The notes: generated by a model from the letters alone, not told the origin. DNA of 64,000 bases from Paenibacillus sp. PAMC 26794 (GCF_000316035.1 NZ_ANHX01000040.1:62001-126000); one strand, 5' to 3'; counted from the stretch's first letter, positions 26,664 to 35,941 are shown. Numbers and translations are program-made.

Positions 26664-27490
26664 TTGTGCCTGATCCTCTCTTTCCATAACAGTCCGGCCT
26701 GAAGGCTCTCCGTCACCGTGTCGTATACCAATCTGCCAATCGCTGCCCCTGCCGTAGTCGCTGTCCCGGCATAAGTGATCATCGGCTGAGGTTCCTCCAC
26801 TGCCTGACGTACCGCAAACACAATGGCATCGGTTGTGGTTCCGGTGGCGGGCAACCCGTTCTCCGAATCCAGAACACCCGCATCCGCCAGCGCGGCCGCT
26901 TTGGCTTCCACCACCGTCTGTACTGCATTCACCATCGCCCCGGTGGTCATGCGTCCATTCAACCAGAGCATGATGTTAATTGTACCCGGGACATAGGATG
27001 GCATCGTTAAATTCCGTGCTGAAGGAGCAGAACACTCCCTGCCGGAAGACATCGTCTTATTTCCCGCCGCATCAAATACCGTTCTCTCCGACCCCGCTCG
27101 TGCGGCATTCGATACACCCGCCGTGGTGCAACACAGAAGACCAAATTCATCACTTGTATATTCCTGAATGGAGGTATGCTCCAGCCTCACGGCCGTCAAT
27201 AATCCGGCACATTGATCGCGTGGCTCATGCCATTCGTTCAGCGCTTGTTCGATATCACGCGGCGGATCATCACAGCGGTAATGCCTGTCCACATAGATGT
27301 TAAATATGCGATCCAGTTCTAGCATCCCACCGCCATATACCGCACTCGATAGCGCTTGGGCAGCCAATGGGCTCTGTGCTTTGATATGTCGTTCATGTGC
27401 AGATATGTTCAGTCCCGGCCAGGAAGAGGCCGCATATTCATTCTCGTCTGTTTCTCCATTCGTAAAGTAGTTATAAAACGGGAGTGTCAC
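26660..27490 (-). CDS. cbiZ: Adenosylcobinamide amidohydrolase
   Basis: CbiZ-family enzyme that hydrolyses adenosylcobinamide to adenosylcobyric acid, opening a salvage and remodelling route for foreign corrinoids; 276 aa. Signatures are TAGVSNAARAG, GTINIMLWLNGRMTTGAMV, TVVEAKAAALAD and ATGTTTDAIV. The start is GTG 27490 after GGGAGGGATG and overlaps the cobD stop by 4 nt. Residues 1-50 are less conserved-looking. Together with BtuFCD and CbiB/CobUST it completes a salvage circuit. Confidence 0.93.
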   Translation of the reverse strand: MTLPFYNYFTNGETDENEYAASSWPGLNISAHERHIKAQSPLAAQALSSAVYGGGMLELDRIFNIYVDRHYRCDDPPRDIEQALNEWHEPRDQCAGLLTAVRLEHTSIQEYTSDEFGLLCCTTAGVSNAARAGSERTVFDAAGNKTMSSGRECSAPSARNLTMPSYVPGTINIMLWLNGRMTTGAMVNAVQTVVEAKAAALADAGVLDSENGLPATGTTTDAIVFAVRQAVEEPQPMITYAGTATTAGAAIGRLVYDTVTESLQAGLLWKERIRHK

Positions 27491-28677
27491 TGCCGCATCC
27501 CTCCCAGTTCCTGTTCCGAATCTTTCGTCTGCTCCTGCTGACTTGATTCATGAATGGAGGACTGATCGACATTCGGATATCCCTTGGTCTCCAGCACGCT
27601 GCCCAGCACTTCGAGCAATGTAGCATTGGCATCTGCATCCTTGACCGCGAAACGTACATGCCCTTCGTCAAGCCCCGGATACATGGCACAGCTGCGAATC
27701 AGGATACCCCTTCGGCCCAGCGCCTCCTGCATTGATGCCGCTGTCCAAGGGGCCGGCACACGTACCAAAATAAAGTTCGCCTCTCCCGGTGTCACCGCAC
27801 ATCCATACGCCTGCAGTCCTGCGATGAGATGCCCCCGTTCCCGCGTGATCTGTGATATGGTCTCCTGTTCGTACCGTTCTCCGCTTCGCAGACAGGCTTC
27901 ACCTGCCATGAGGGCCAGACCGTTGACACTCCAGGTCACCTGTTTCTTTGTCATCGCCTGAATGTATTCCGCACGGCCCAAAGCATATCCGAGACGCAAG
28001 CCCGGAATAGCATAAAACTTTGTCATCGAGCGAATGATGATCACATTTGGATAGTCATTCAGATGTGCTGACAGGGACTGGCGCCGGGCTACCGGAATAA
28101 AATCCATAAATGCCTCGTCAATGACGAGTACGGTTCCCGTTTCTTCCGCTTTGCGTGCAAGCCTTTGTAATACCTCAAGCGGATATTGTACACCGTTTGG
28201 ATTGTTGGGCTGTCCGAGGAAGAGCAGGTCGACCTTTTCCATGAGCTGCTCGATGTCCTCGGGTTCCGCTCGCCACGCCAGTTCTTCTCTTCCCTCCGTA
28301 TGCACAACCTCGGCACCGAATTGTCGTGCCAACGACCGGTACTCCGAAAATCCCGGTTCCACCGTACCCACCTTGCGCGGGGCAAGCCCCAGCAGAAGGA
28401 GAGCCATGCTTTCGGCTGCGCCGTTGCCCACGGAAATCTGCTCCTGCATCACACCAAGACGCTCGCTCAGCAGTGCTTTGAATCCGCGATGCGCCGGATC
28501 GGGATACCGAATCACCGACTGCAATCCTTGCTGTATAGCCTCCAGCACCTCTCTGGGCGGACCGAGTGGATTAATATTGGCACTGAAATCCAGAAAATCA
28601 GCGGCTTGCCTCCCAAATCGTGACGCAGCCGTCTCCACGTCCCCGCCATGTCCGAACACTTCGATATAACCGGTCAT
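27487..28677 (-). CDS. cobD: Threonine-phosphate decarboxylase
   Basis: PLP-dependent class I aminotransferase-fold enzyme making aminopropanol phosphate from threonine phosphate, 396 aa. It has HGGDVETAASRFG, DFSANINPLGPP, FLGQPNNPNG, and the PLP lysine in RSMTKFYAIPGLRLGYA. A ~35-residue hydrophilic tail rich in Q, E and S follows the normal C-terminus. ATG 28677 is supported by AAAGGA 10 nt upstream. First gene of the cobalamin cluster; no riboswitch was seen in the ~180 bp before it. Confidence 0.92.
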   Translation of the reverse strand: MTGYIEVFGHGGDVETAASRFGRQAADFLDFSANINPLGPPREVLEAIQQGLQSVIRYPDPAHRGFKALLSERLGVMQEQISVGNGAAESMALLLLGLAPRKVGTVEPGFSEYRSLARQFGAEVVHTEGREELAWRAEPEDIEQLMEKVDLLFLGQPNNPNGVQYPLEVLQRLARKAEETGTVLVIDEAFMDFIPVARRQSLSAHLNDYPNVIIIRSMTKFYAIPGLRLGYALGRAEYIQAMTKKQVTWSVNGLALMAGEACLRSGERYEQETISQITRERGHLIAGLQAYGCAVTPGEANFILVRVPAPWTAASMQEALGRRGILIRSCAMYPGLDEGHVRFAVKDADANATLLEVLGSVLETKGYPNVDQSSIHESSQQEQTKDSEQELGGMRQ

Positions 28678-28866
28678 TCTTCCGTCATCCTTTCTGTATG
28701 TCCTTTTTATTATGGATGGCACGGGAGGTGTGGGTCAATCCTGTTTTCTTTGTGTCCCAACCATAATTCGTTTACAATAGAAGAGGAATTTCGGTTCCTT
28801 TTGATATACAAGGTTCACTACATAAGGGACTAGCAATCCCTCACATACATTAATGGAGGAATGACC

Positions 28867-29871
28867 ATGCTGTTTGTAGACAACCAGGGCATTACAGATC
28901 CTTCTGTAAACCTTGCCATTGAGGAGTACATTCTGAAGCATCTGCCGATGGAGGATGACAGCTATCTGCTGTTCTACATCAACCGTCCGTCGATCATCAT
29001 CGGAAAGCATCAAAATACGATTGAAGAAATTAATATCGAGTACGTTCAGGATAACGGTGTGCAGGTGGTTCGTCGTCTTTCGGGAGGCGGAGCGGTATAT
29101 CACGATCTGGGCAACCTGAATTTCAGTTTTATTACAGCGGATGACGGTCAATCCTTCCACAATTTCCGCAAGTTTACCCAGCCTGTAGTTGAAGCTTTGC
29201 ACGAGCTTGGTGTAAATGCCGAGTTGACCGGGCGTAATGATCTGCAAGTCGGCGAAAAGAAAATTTCGGGCAATGCCCAGTTTTCCACACGTGGGCGCAT
29301 GTTCAGTCATGGCACATTGATGTTTGATCTGAATCTGGAGCATGTTCAGGCTTCCCTGAACGTCAATCCCGAGAAGTTCAAATCCAAGAGCACCAAGTCC
29401 GTCCGCAGCCGGGTCGCCAACATACGGGATCTGATTGACACCAACCTGACGATTGAGCAGTTCCGCGATGAGCTGTTACGTCACATTTTCAGAATGGAGC
29501 CACAGGACGTCCCGCAATACAAGCTGACTGACAAGGACTGGGACAAAATCAAGGAAATCTCCGCTGAGCGTTATAACAACTGGGACTGGAACTATGGCTT
29601 GTCTCCGGAGAGCAATGTGAAGCACACTCGCAAATTCCCTGTTGGCATCATCGATCTGCGCATGAACATTAAGGATGGACGCATCGAAGATATCAAAATC
29701 TTTGGTGACTTCTTCGGTGTAGGCGATGTAGCTGATATCGAAAATATGCTGTGCGGCAAGCGGTATGAGGAATCCGAGGTGCGTACTGCACTTGAGGGCC
29801 TGGACGTAAAACATTACTTCGGCAACCTTGAGCTGGAAGACTTTATTGGCCTTGTTTTTCTGGAAGAGTAA
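28867..29871 (+). CDS. Lipoate-protein ligase
   Basis: Activates free lipoate and attaches it to lipoyl domains, 334 aa. N-terminal catalytic domain with RRLSGGGAVYHDLGNLNFSF, GNAQFSTRGRMFSHGTLMF and the AMP/lipoate lysine GEKKISGNAQ. A C-terminal accessory domain (about 255-334) is present, so it is a complete LplA/LplJ type. ATG 28867 has TGGAGGA 6 nt upstream; ATG 28861 abuts that site. Confidence 0.93.
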   Translation: MLFVDNQGITDPSVNLAIEEYILKHLPMEDDSYLLFYINRPSIIIGKHQNTIEEINIEYVQDNGVQVVRRLSGGGAVYHDLGNLNFSFITADDGQSFHNFRKFTQPVVEALHELGVNAELTGRNDLQVGEKKISGNAQFSTRGRMFSHGTLMFDLNLEHVQASLNVNPEKFKSKSTKSVRSRVANIRDLIDTNLTIEQFRDELLRHIFRMEPQDVPQYKLTDKDWDKIKEISAERYNNWDWNYGLSPESNVKHTRKFPVGIIDLRMNIKDGRIEDIKIFGDFFGVGDVADIENMLCGKRYEESEVRTALEGLDVKHYFGNLELEDFIGLVFLEE

Positions 29872-29906
29872 AATTTAGATGTAAGTATAGTTTTAGAACG
29901 AAGTCT

Positions 29907-30063
29907 AATTACACGTTAACGGAGAAGACAGAATTCATCGGGAGAAGCGAAGCGTTCGCTTAAAGCTTTTTGAAAAAAAGCTACATCGGAAGCATACGCT
30001 TATCAACGGATTTCCCCTTAGGGGAATGGAATCAAAAAATCCGGGGATAACAGCGATCGAAAG
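29907..30063 (+). repeat. Dispersed structured repeat, copy A
   Basis: About 150 bp matching copy B (43261-43420) in the opposite orientation. Shared blocks include TAACGGAGA, GAAGCG, TAAAGCTTT, AAAGCT, TCGGAAGCATA, CGGATTTCCCCTTA and GGGGATAACAG followed by GATCG. Predicted hairpins: AGCTTTTT with AAAAAGCT, CCCC with GGGG inside CGGATTT/AAATCCG. It ends 88 bp before the HAD gene. Confidence 0.85.
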
Positions 30064-30150
30064 ATGAATCTGTATTCGGAGTGGCCTCGTGTAAAACTTA
30101 TTTTTTCGTTCGTTAGTATAGATACAGATAAAAAAAGGAGAGAAACACAG

Positions 30151-30954
30151 ATGACCTACAAATTAATCGCAATCGACATTGATGACACACTGATCAACGA
30201 CAACAAGGAAGTAACCCCTGCTACACAGACTGCACTGGAACAAGCGGTTGCCCATGGTGTAACTGTAACGCTGGCGACTGGACGTGCTTATGCTTCCGCA
30301 CAAGCGCTTGCTCGTCAAACCGGACTTAACGTGCCGATCATTACGTATCAGGGCGCATTGGTGAAAAACCTGCTGGACGAAAAAGTACTTTATGAGCGCT
30401 ACGTTCCACAGGAAGCTTCCCGCAAATTGTATGAATACTGCCTGGAGAACAATCTCCACCTGCAAACATACATTGACGACAAGCTGTATGCGCGTGAGGA
30501 AAACGACAAGCTGCGTGATTATGCCAAATTAAACGGCACCCAATATTACATCGAATCTGATTTCATCAAAGTCATCGAACAAAAAACACCAAAGCTGCTC
30601 ATTATCGATGAGCCAGACTACTTGGATAAGGTTGCCGTTGACCTGCGTGAATTGCTCGGACCTCAAGTGCATATCACAAAGTCCAAACCTTACTTCCTAG
30701 AGATCATGCATAATGAAGGAACTAAAGGCCACGCCCTGACCTTCCTGGCTGACCATTTCGGTCACCAGCTCAGCGAGTCTATTGCCATCGGCGACTCCTG
30801 GAATGACCATGAGATGCTCGAAGTTGCTGGTCTTGGTGTAGCGATGGGGAATGCCATCCCTGCGCTGAAAGAGCTGGCGGACTACATTACGGCAAGTAAT
30901 AACGAAGACGGCGTTAAAGAGGTTATCGAGAAGTTTGTGCTGAACGCAGAGTAA
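30151..30954 (+). CDS. Cof-type HAD hydrolase
   Basis: Cytoplasmic phosphatase of the Cof/YwpJ subfamily (HAD class IIB), 267 aa. Motif I DIDDTLIND carries the nucleophile Asp, motif II is in TLATGR, and GDSWNDHEML holds the motif IV acids. Substrates are usually sugar phosphates or FMN-like; none can be assigned. AAAGGAGAG precedes ATG 30151; the in-frame ATG at 30064 lies at the edge of the repeat and is unlikely. Confidence 0.92.
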   Translation: MTYKLIAIDIDDTLINDNKEVTPATQTALEQAVAHGVTVTLATGRAYASAQALARQTGLNVPIITYQGALVKNLLDEKVLYERYVPQEASRKLYEYCLENNLHLQTYIDDKLYAREENDKLRDYAKLNGTQYYIESDFIKVIEQKTPKLLIIDEPDYLDKVAVDLRELLGPQVHITKSKPYFLEIMHNEGTKGHALTFLADHFGHQLSESIAIGDSWNDHEMLEVAGLGVAMGNAIPALKELADYITASNNEDGVKEVIEKFVLNAE

Positions 30955-30965
30955 ATAAGATCAAC

Positions 30966-31010
30966 GAACAGCCCAGTCGGCGAATTTCGCCGTGCAGGGC
31001 TGTTTTTGAT
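30966..31010 (+). terminator. Intrinsic terminator of the HAD gene
   Basis: AACAGCCC pairs with GGGCTGTT around an inner GGCGAATTTCGCC hairpin, followed by TTTTGATTTT. Confidence 0.85.
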
Positions 31011-31125
31011 TTTAAAAATATGTTCATTATTCTGTTTAAACGATTATATTAGGTATATTTCTCTGTTATTTTTTATGTTTTGAGAGCAATAATGCGCTGA
31101 CTTTCACGCACCACGAATTATTATC

Positions 31126-32652
31126 TTACTTGCTCATGGCATGCTGGAAAGTCTCCAGCAGTTTCTTGATTTGCCCATCAAATTCCAGTTGAAATGACGG
31201 AATGATCTGATCTATTTTTTGCTGGAACAGCTCCGGATCTTGGACACCAAGCTCTGCTCTTAACTCCATTTCTTCTTTGGAACCATTGTCGTTCAGGATC
31301 ATGTTCAGGATTTCACCTTTAAAGTATTCACTTGGAGGAAGGATTAGAGCATTCATCAGGAACTGAGTAAAAAAGAGATGATTATTATTTTCCTGACTCG
31401 CCTTTTTCATCGCCTGCTTCGTAAACAAATTTATATACTTCTGAGCAAACGCAACCCCTTTCATTCGGGTAGGCCCAACATGTTCGACCCCTTTCCAACG
31501 CAGATCGGCCACAGAACTAAGCCACCAGGCCGGTTCAATCGCCTGCTGCATACGAAGCAGCACTTGGCGCTCAAACTGCGGCTCAGGATGCATTCGCTGC
31601 TCATCCAAGCATTTTCCTATGGTCTCGGCTTCAATTGCAGCGACCGTCATGCCTTGGCCATGGATCGGATCGAAGCTGCAAAATGCATCGCCAAGGACGA
31701 GTAATCCGGAGGGCCAATTCTCCATGAGTTCAAAATGTTGACGGACAGACTCGGAAATACGGTATCCCCGCGGCCCTTGAAAAGGCTCCAACTGGTCTGC
31801 CAACGCTACGATTTCATCCGAAGCAAACAGATGATTGATTTGCTCTTGGAACTCATCCGGATGGGTTGAAGGATATTCATCTCCTCCTGCGTTGAACAGT
31901 AATAGTCCAGCGATATCATGTTCAATGCGCCACAACATGCCTGCACGAATTCCTTGCACAGGATCGGATTCTGTGATCACCGTTCCCCAGTCATTTTGAA
32001 TAGAGGATGGTATCTTATAATAGCGGGTGCTGTAACCAAGCGACACCTTCAGCACTTCCGGCTCAGGCACGGACAACCCTATCTGTTCAAGCCATCTGAT
32101 CAATTTGGAAGAACGTCCCGCTGCATCAATAACCATATCCGCCGCAAGCATTTCTTTCCGATTATCCCGGCCTCTTTCTTTGGTATACACGCCCGTAATC
32201 GAACGCTGATCTTCTGATGCCATTAACCCGGTAACTTCCGTACTCGTTATGAAGCTTATATGATCTATGTTCTGGACTCGCTGACGCAATACCCATTCCA
32301 GCAGAGCTCTGCTGCTCGATGCAATTTTGAATGAGGAATCAGCATTCGCCTTATTAACTAATGTACCGTAGCGATTGGCAATCATAAACTTCTCTTCATG
32401 TGAAGGAATGGCGCCAAGCGCGACCAATTCGTCATTGTATCCGGGAAAGTAATGTTCCAAAATGAGTCCGCCGCGCGGTAATACACGATGTGGATGAAAG
32501 GATTGAGGCACACCCTGCCGATTTGCCGGCTCAGAAGGCAATTCATCTCGCTCAATGATACATACCTCATCATAATAATCAGATAACATCCTTGCAGTGA
32601 TTAACCCTGCAATACCTGCCCCGATTACCACAGCTTTTTTCATGTCGGGCAT
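31126..32652 (-). CDS. FAD-dependent oxidoreductase (geranylgeranyl reductase/UbiH-like)
   Basis: Group A flavoprotein, 508 aa. N-terminal FAD motif VIGAGIAGLITARML with the E/R follow-up CIIERDE, and a second FAD motif GDAFCSFDPIHGQGMTVAA near residue 300. The C-terminal ~170 residues are helical and not a recognised cofactor domain. The family hydroxylates, reduces or halogenates hydrophobic or aromatic compounds; the substrate is unknown. ATG 32652 is about 10 nt after AGAGGA; ATG 32643 is also possible. Divergent from a TetR gene, which probably represses it. Local base composition is AT-richer than the neighbours. Confidence 0.85.
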   Translation of the reverse strand: MPDMKKAVVIGAGIAGLITARMLSDYYDEVCIIERDELPSEPANRQGVPQSFHPHRVLPRGGLILEHYFPGYNDELVALGAIPSHEEKFMIANRYGTLVNKANADSSFKIASSSRALLEWVLRQRVQNIDHISFITSTEVTGLMASEDQRSITGVYTKERGRDNRKEMLAADMVIDAAGRSSKLIRWLEQIGLSVPEPEVLKVSLGYSTRYYKIPSSIQNDWGTVITESDPVQGIRAGMLWRIEHDIAGLLLFNAGGDEYPSTHPDEFQEQINHLFASDEIVALADQLEPFQGPRGYRISESVRQHFELMENWPSGLLVLGDAFCSFDPIHGQGMTVAAIEAETIGKCLDEQRMHPEPQFERQVLLRMQQAIEPAWWLSSVADLRWKGVEHVGPTRMKGVAFAQKYINLFTKQAMKKASQENNNHLFFTQFLMNALILPPSEYFKGEILNMILNDNGSKEEMELRAELGVQDPELFQQKIDQIIPSFQLEFDGQIKKLLETFQHAMSK

Positions 32653-32808
32653 CGCCAATTCATCCTCTCTAATCCATCATATTTTATCTATACTTGTAGC
32701 ACTATCAAAAAATTACTTATAATACCAATATACACTCAGAATCTCGTATCAAGTAAGGATCAATATCAGGATACTATATAGCTAAACTACAATAAGGAAA
32801 TGATGTAG

Positions 32809-33378
32809 ATGAAAATGGTTGGTAAAAAGGTGGATTTGAGAGTTACCCGAACTCATAAATTGTTAACTATGGCGCTTCTCGATCTGTTATGTGAGAAAGG
32901 TCAGCTATTCAGCAACATCACAATTAATGAATTATGTGACAAAGCTATGGTTCACCGAACAACGTTTTACAAACATTTCAAGGATAAATTTGCTCTTCTG
33001 TCCTCTACCCTAACTTGGGTCCTTCTGGATTATTTACACATGAATGTAGAAGAGCGGCTACAACAGCCTTTGCAAAGCGTATCTAAAATTCTGTTTGGAA
33101 ATGTACTGGAGACCATCGTGCAGAACCAACAAAAGGATGAGGGGTTTAACAATTTTTTCATACATTATATTGGAGAGATATTCAGACGAAATTTTCTCGA
33201 ATTGAAGCGAAGAGGTAAACAATTTTCACTTCCCATAGAACTGGTAGCCGAGTTTCACTCGGGGGTGATTCGTTTACTTGTGACGTGGTGGATACAACAT
33301 TTCGAAGAAAATGTTACTGCAGAACAGATGGATGAATATTACTACCTACTGGTTAACGAGAACATCATGTTGGAATAA
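32809..33378 (+). CDS. TetR/AcrR-family regulator
   Basis: DNA-binding repressor-type protein, 189 aa. The N-terminal helix-turn-helix (ITINELCDKAMVHRTTFYKHFKDK) is followed by a helical ligand domain of TetR_C type. AAGGAA lies 9 nt before ATG 32809. It is divergent from the flavoprotein gene with a 156-bp AT-rich gap, the usual arrangement for local control; I found no perfect palindrome there. The ligand is unknown. Confidence 0.9.
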   Translation: MKMVGKKVDLRVTRTHKLLTMALLDLLCEKGQLFSNITINELCDKAMVHRTTFYKHFKDKFALLSSTLTWVLLDYLHMNVEERLQQPLQSVSKILFGNVLETIVQNQQKDEGFNNFFIHYIGEIFRRNFLELKRRGKQFSLPIELVAEFHSGVIRLLVTWWIQHFEENVTAEQMDEYYYLLVNENIMLE

Positions 33379-33382
33379 CAAA

Positions 33383-33424
33383 CAGCTCAACCTAAAATCA
33401 AGGGCTGATTTTGAGCTTGAGCTG
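33383..33424. terminator. Nested hairpin between convergent genes
   Basis: CAGCTCAA pairs with TTGAGCTG, with inner AAAATCA and TGATTTT. No clean T-tract, so termination is only probable. Confidence 0.55.
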
Positions 33425-33442
33425 CATACCTTCAAACTTTAC

Positions 33443-34381
33443 CTATTTTAAAACAGATTCGGAAGCCTGCACTGTCATCCTCGCACGCTTTCCTTTCTTC
33501 AACCAGCCGCTCACCTTCTCATTCATCGCCAGCAGACCTGAAACGACCAGCACCACACCGATCCATGTAACCCAGCTGACATGCTCACCATATACAACAG
33601 CGCCAAGCCCAACGGCAATGGGTGGTGAAATGTATAACCAGGTTGCTGGAAACAACGGGTTGGTACGCGACATAATCCAATAGAACAGACTATGCCCCAC
33701 CATGGAGCCGATGACAGTCAGATAGATCACCGACGAGACGGCAGGCACCCAGTCCAGAGCAGACATATTCCAAGATTCCGTTCCGACCGAGAGCAGGGAT
33801 AACAGCAGTCCCCCATACATCATCTGCACCGCATTAATCGCTACAGGACTAGCCTCCTTGAACTGATGAATAACCTTTTTGGAGTACAATGCACCTGCTG
33901 AATAACAGACTTCCCCTACCAGTACCGCGATACAGCCCCACATAAACAGGGAACCTGCACCAAGCGATACACCTGGCAACACAACCAAAACCACACCGGT
34001 GAACCCGATCAGGCAGCCCACAATCATACGGGCAGATGTTTTTTGCCGTAACAGCGCCGTCTGCATCAACATAATCATCAGCGGCCCTGTCGCTGACAAA
34101 ATGGCACCCACACCCGAGCTCACATGCTGTTCAGCCCAATATAATGTGGCAAAGGTGCCGAAGGTCAGCCCCGCTCCCGTTAACAACATCTCCTTGCGGA
34201 ACAGGAGCGACCAGCTCACTTTGCCCTTCATCCTCATCCATGCAAACATCAGCGCTCCCGCGATTACAAATCGCAATCCGGCTGACAGAAAAGGCGGCAT
34301 GCCTGCCTCTACTCCAATTTTAATAGCCAGAAATGTTGTACCGAAAATAAGACACATAACCGTAAATGCAATCCCTACCAT
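33443..34381 (-). CDS. EamA-family (DMT) transporter
   Basis: Membrane exporter-type protein, 312 aa, with ten hydrophobic segments arranged as two EamA repeats (about 1-140 and 150-290). The N-terminal repeat has IFGTTFLAIKIGVEAGMPP, typical of RhaT/YdcZ-like DMT proteins. AAGGAG lies 9 nt before ATG 34381. It is divergent from a MocR regulator, a pairing common in Bacillota; the substrate may be an amino acid or vitamin but cannot be told. Confidence 0.9.
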   Translation of the reverse strand: MVGIAFTVMCLIFGTTFLAIKIGVEAGMPPFLSAGLRFVIAGALMFAWMRMKGKVSWSLLFRKEMLLTGAGLTFGTFATLYWAEQHVSSGVGAILSATGPLMIMLMQTALLRQKTSARMIVGCLIGFTGVVLVVLPGVSLGAGSLFMWGCIAVLVGEVCYSAGALYSKKVIHQFKEASPVAINAVQMMYGGLLLSLLSVGTESWNMSALDWVPAVSSVIYLTVIGSMVGHSLFYWIMSRTNPLFPATWLYISPPIAVGLGAVVYGEHVSWVTWIGVVLVVSGLLAMNEKVSGWLKKGKRARMTVQASESVLK

Positions 34382-34398
34382 GATAACCACTCCTTTAT

Positions 34399-34452
34399 CT
34401 GTTCTCCATCATATCTCATGGTCTACAGAACAGAATGAACAAAACAGAACAG
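34399..34452. promoter_or_regulatory. AGAACAG repeats, candidate MocR operator
   Basis: ACAGAACAG occurs at 34425-34433 and 34444-34452, 19 bp apart in direct orientation. An inverted CTGTTCT lies at 34399-34405. MocR-type regulators bind direct repeats in such divergent gaps. A TACAAT -10-like word follows at 34471. Confidence 0.5.
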
Positions 34453-34501
34453 TTTTCTCCCATTAGCTGTTACAATAGAGTTCAAAAGGAGTGTGAGCCG
34501 G

Positions 34502-35923
34502 GTGGGCAGAACCATGATGATGACAGATAACAGCCTGAAATTATATGAGCAAGTAATCCATTATCTCGTTGTACGTATAGAAGCGGGAGAGTGGGCCGAA
34601 CATGAAAAACTGCCATCTGTACGAAGCCTGTCCGAGCTACTCGGCGTACATCGTCTGACCGTATTCAAAGCCTATCAGGAGTTAAAGGAACGTGGGAATG
34701 TTTATGTGAAGGATAAGTCTGGCTATTATGTCAGCCCAGCAACTCCATTCTCAGTAACGGATCAGGCGGATGATCCCGCCGTGTCTGCCTGGCTGCATTG
34801 GGATTCACTTGCACGTGTACAATCTCTAGAAGCAGAATACCAATTTTCCAAATCGTTAATCGATCCCTCTCTGTTGCCCAACCGTTATTGGGGTGAACTG
34901 ATGCGTGATCTGCTAGATCAATATCCCCGTTTGCTCGGAACGTATTCCACAATTCAGGGTGATCTGGAATTGCGAAGTGCGCTGGCAAGCCATCTAACGA
35001 AAAAAGAACGCTTCTATCTCTCCGCAGACGAGGTGTTAATTACATCGGGTGCCCAGCAAGCGATCGATGTGATCTCCCGCAGCTTGGTCAAACCCGGTGA
35101 TCGTGTTCTGATGGAACGGCCCACGTATGGACCGGCAATGGAGATTTTCCGCAAACAAGGTGCTCGTCTGATCTTTACGGATATTCACTCGGACGGGTAT
35201 GATCTGGAGCAGATCGAACATCTGATGAAGAGTGAGAAGCCGCGTCTCTTTTATATGACACCGACCTTTCAGAATCCAACCGGCATTAATGTTCCAGTAG
35301 AACAGCGCAAGCAATTACCCGAACTTGCAGAACAGTATGGTTGTTTTCTACTCGAAGACGACAGCACCTATGATATCTATTTTAAGGAGAAACCTCCTGC
35401 ACCGATTTTCACCTATGACACCACCGGACACACTCTGTACATTCGCAGTTACAGCAAGTATGTTGCACCCGGGCTACGGATTGCAGCAATAATATGCCGT
35501 CAGCGTTTCATGCCAGGACTACAGGCTGTAAAATCACTGACAGATAACGGATCGCCCCTTCTGAACCAGAAGCTTTTTCTCCGTTATTTTCAGTCAGAAC
35601 GCATGCATCAGCATCTTTCCAAGCTGCGGACCGCCATCCAGCTACGGATGGAAGGGATGGAACAATCTCTGCTGGAAACGGACTGGACGTGGACCCGGCC
35701 GGAGGGTGGACTCAACTTTTGGGTAGAGCTTCCTGAGGGTGTGGATACAGGGAGACTGCTTCACCGATGCATGGAACAATCCGTTGCCTTTGTACCCGGA
35801 ACCGTATTTGATCCTTCGGATCATTCAGCCAGTCGCAAGCTGCGCCTGTCCTTCTCTTATGCACATGAGCAGCAGATTCGGGAAGGCATGAGCAGGCTTA
35901 TTACACTGGCTAAAGAAATGTAA
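34502..35923 (+). CDS. MocR/PdxR-like GntR-aminotransferase fusion regulator
   Basis: Transcription factor with an N-terminal GntR winged helix (about 10-80; KLPSVRSLSELLGVHRLTV) joined to a class I aminotransferase domain (about 110-465). The PLP lysine is in IRSYSKYVAPGLR, and GAQQAIDV and TPTFQNPTG are present. Such proteins sense PLP-linked amino metabolites. 473 aa from GTG 34502, which is about 10 nt after AAAGGAG; GTG 34493 abuts it and ATG 34514 is 22 nt away. Likely controls the divergent EamA transporter. Confidence 0.9.
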   Translation: MGRTMMMTDNSLKLYEQVIHYLVVRIEAGEWAEHEKLPSVRSLSELLGVHRLTVFKAYQELKERGNVYVKDKSGYYVSPATPFSVTDQADDPAVSAWLHWDSLARVQSLEAEYQFSKSLIDPSLLPNRYWGELMRDLLDQYPRLLGTYSTIQGDLELRSALASHLTKKERFYLSADEVLITSGAQQAIDVISRSLVKPGDRVLMERPTYGPAMEIFRKQGARLIFTDIHSDGYDLEQIEHLMKSEKPRLFYMTPTFQNPTGINVPVEQRKQLPELAEQYGCFLLEDDSTYDIYFKEKPPAPIFTYDTTGHTLYIRSYSKYVAPGLRIAAIICRQRFMPGLQAVKSLTDNGSPLLNQKLFLRYFQSERMHQHLSKLRTAIQLRMEGMEQSLLETDWTWTRPEGGLNFWVELPEGVDTGRLLHRCMEQSVAFVPGTVFDPSDHSASRKLRLSFSYAHEQQIREGMSRLITLAKEM

Positions 35924-35941
35924 GGTTTGGTTATAAATCGA

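Noticed and set aside
17273..28677. Complete de novo cobalamin pathway
   Set aside because: No corrin-ring genes (cbi methyltransferases, cobalt chelatase) are present in the window; only side-chain, loop and uptake genes.
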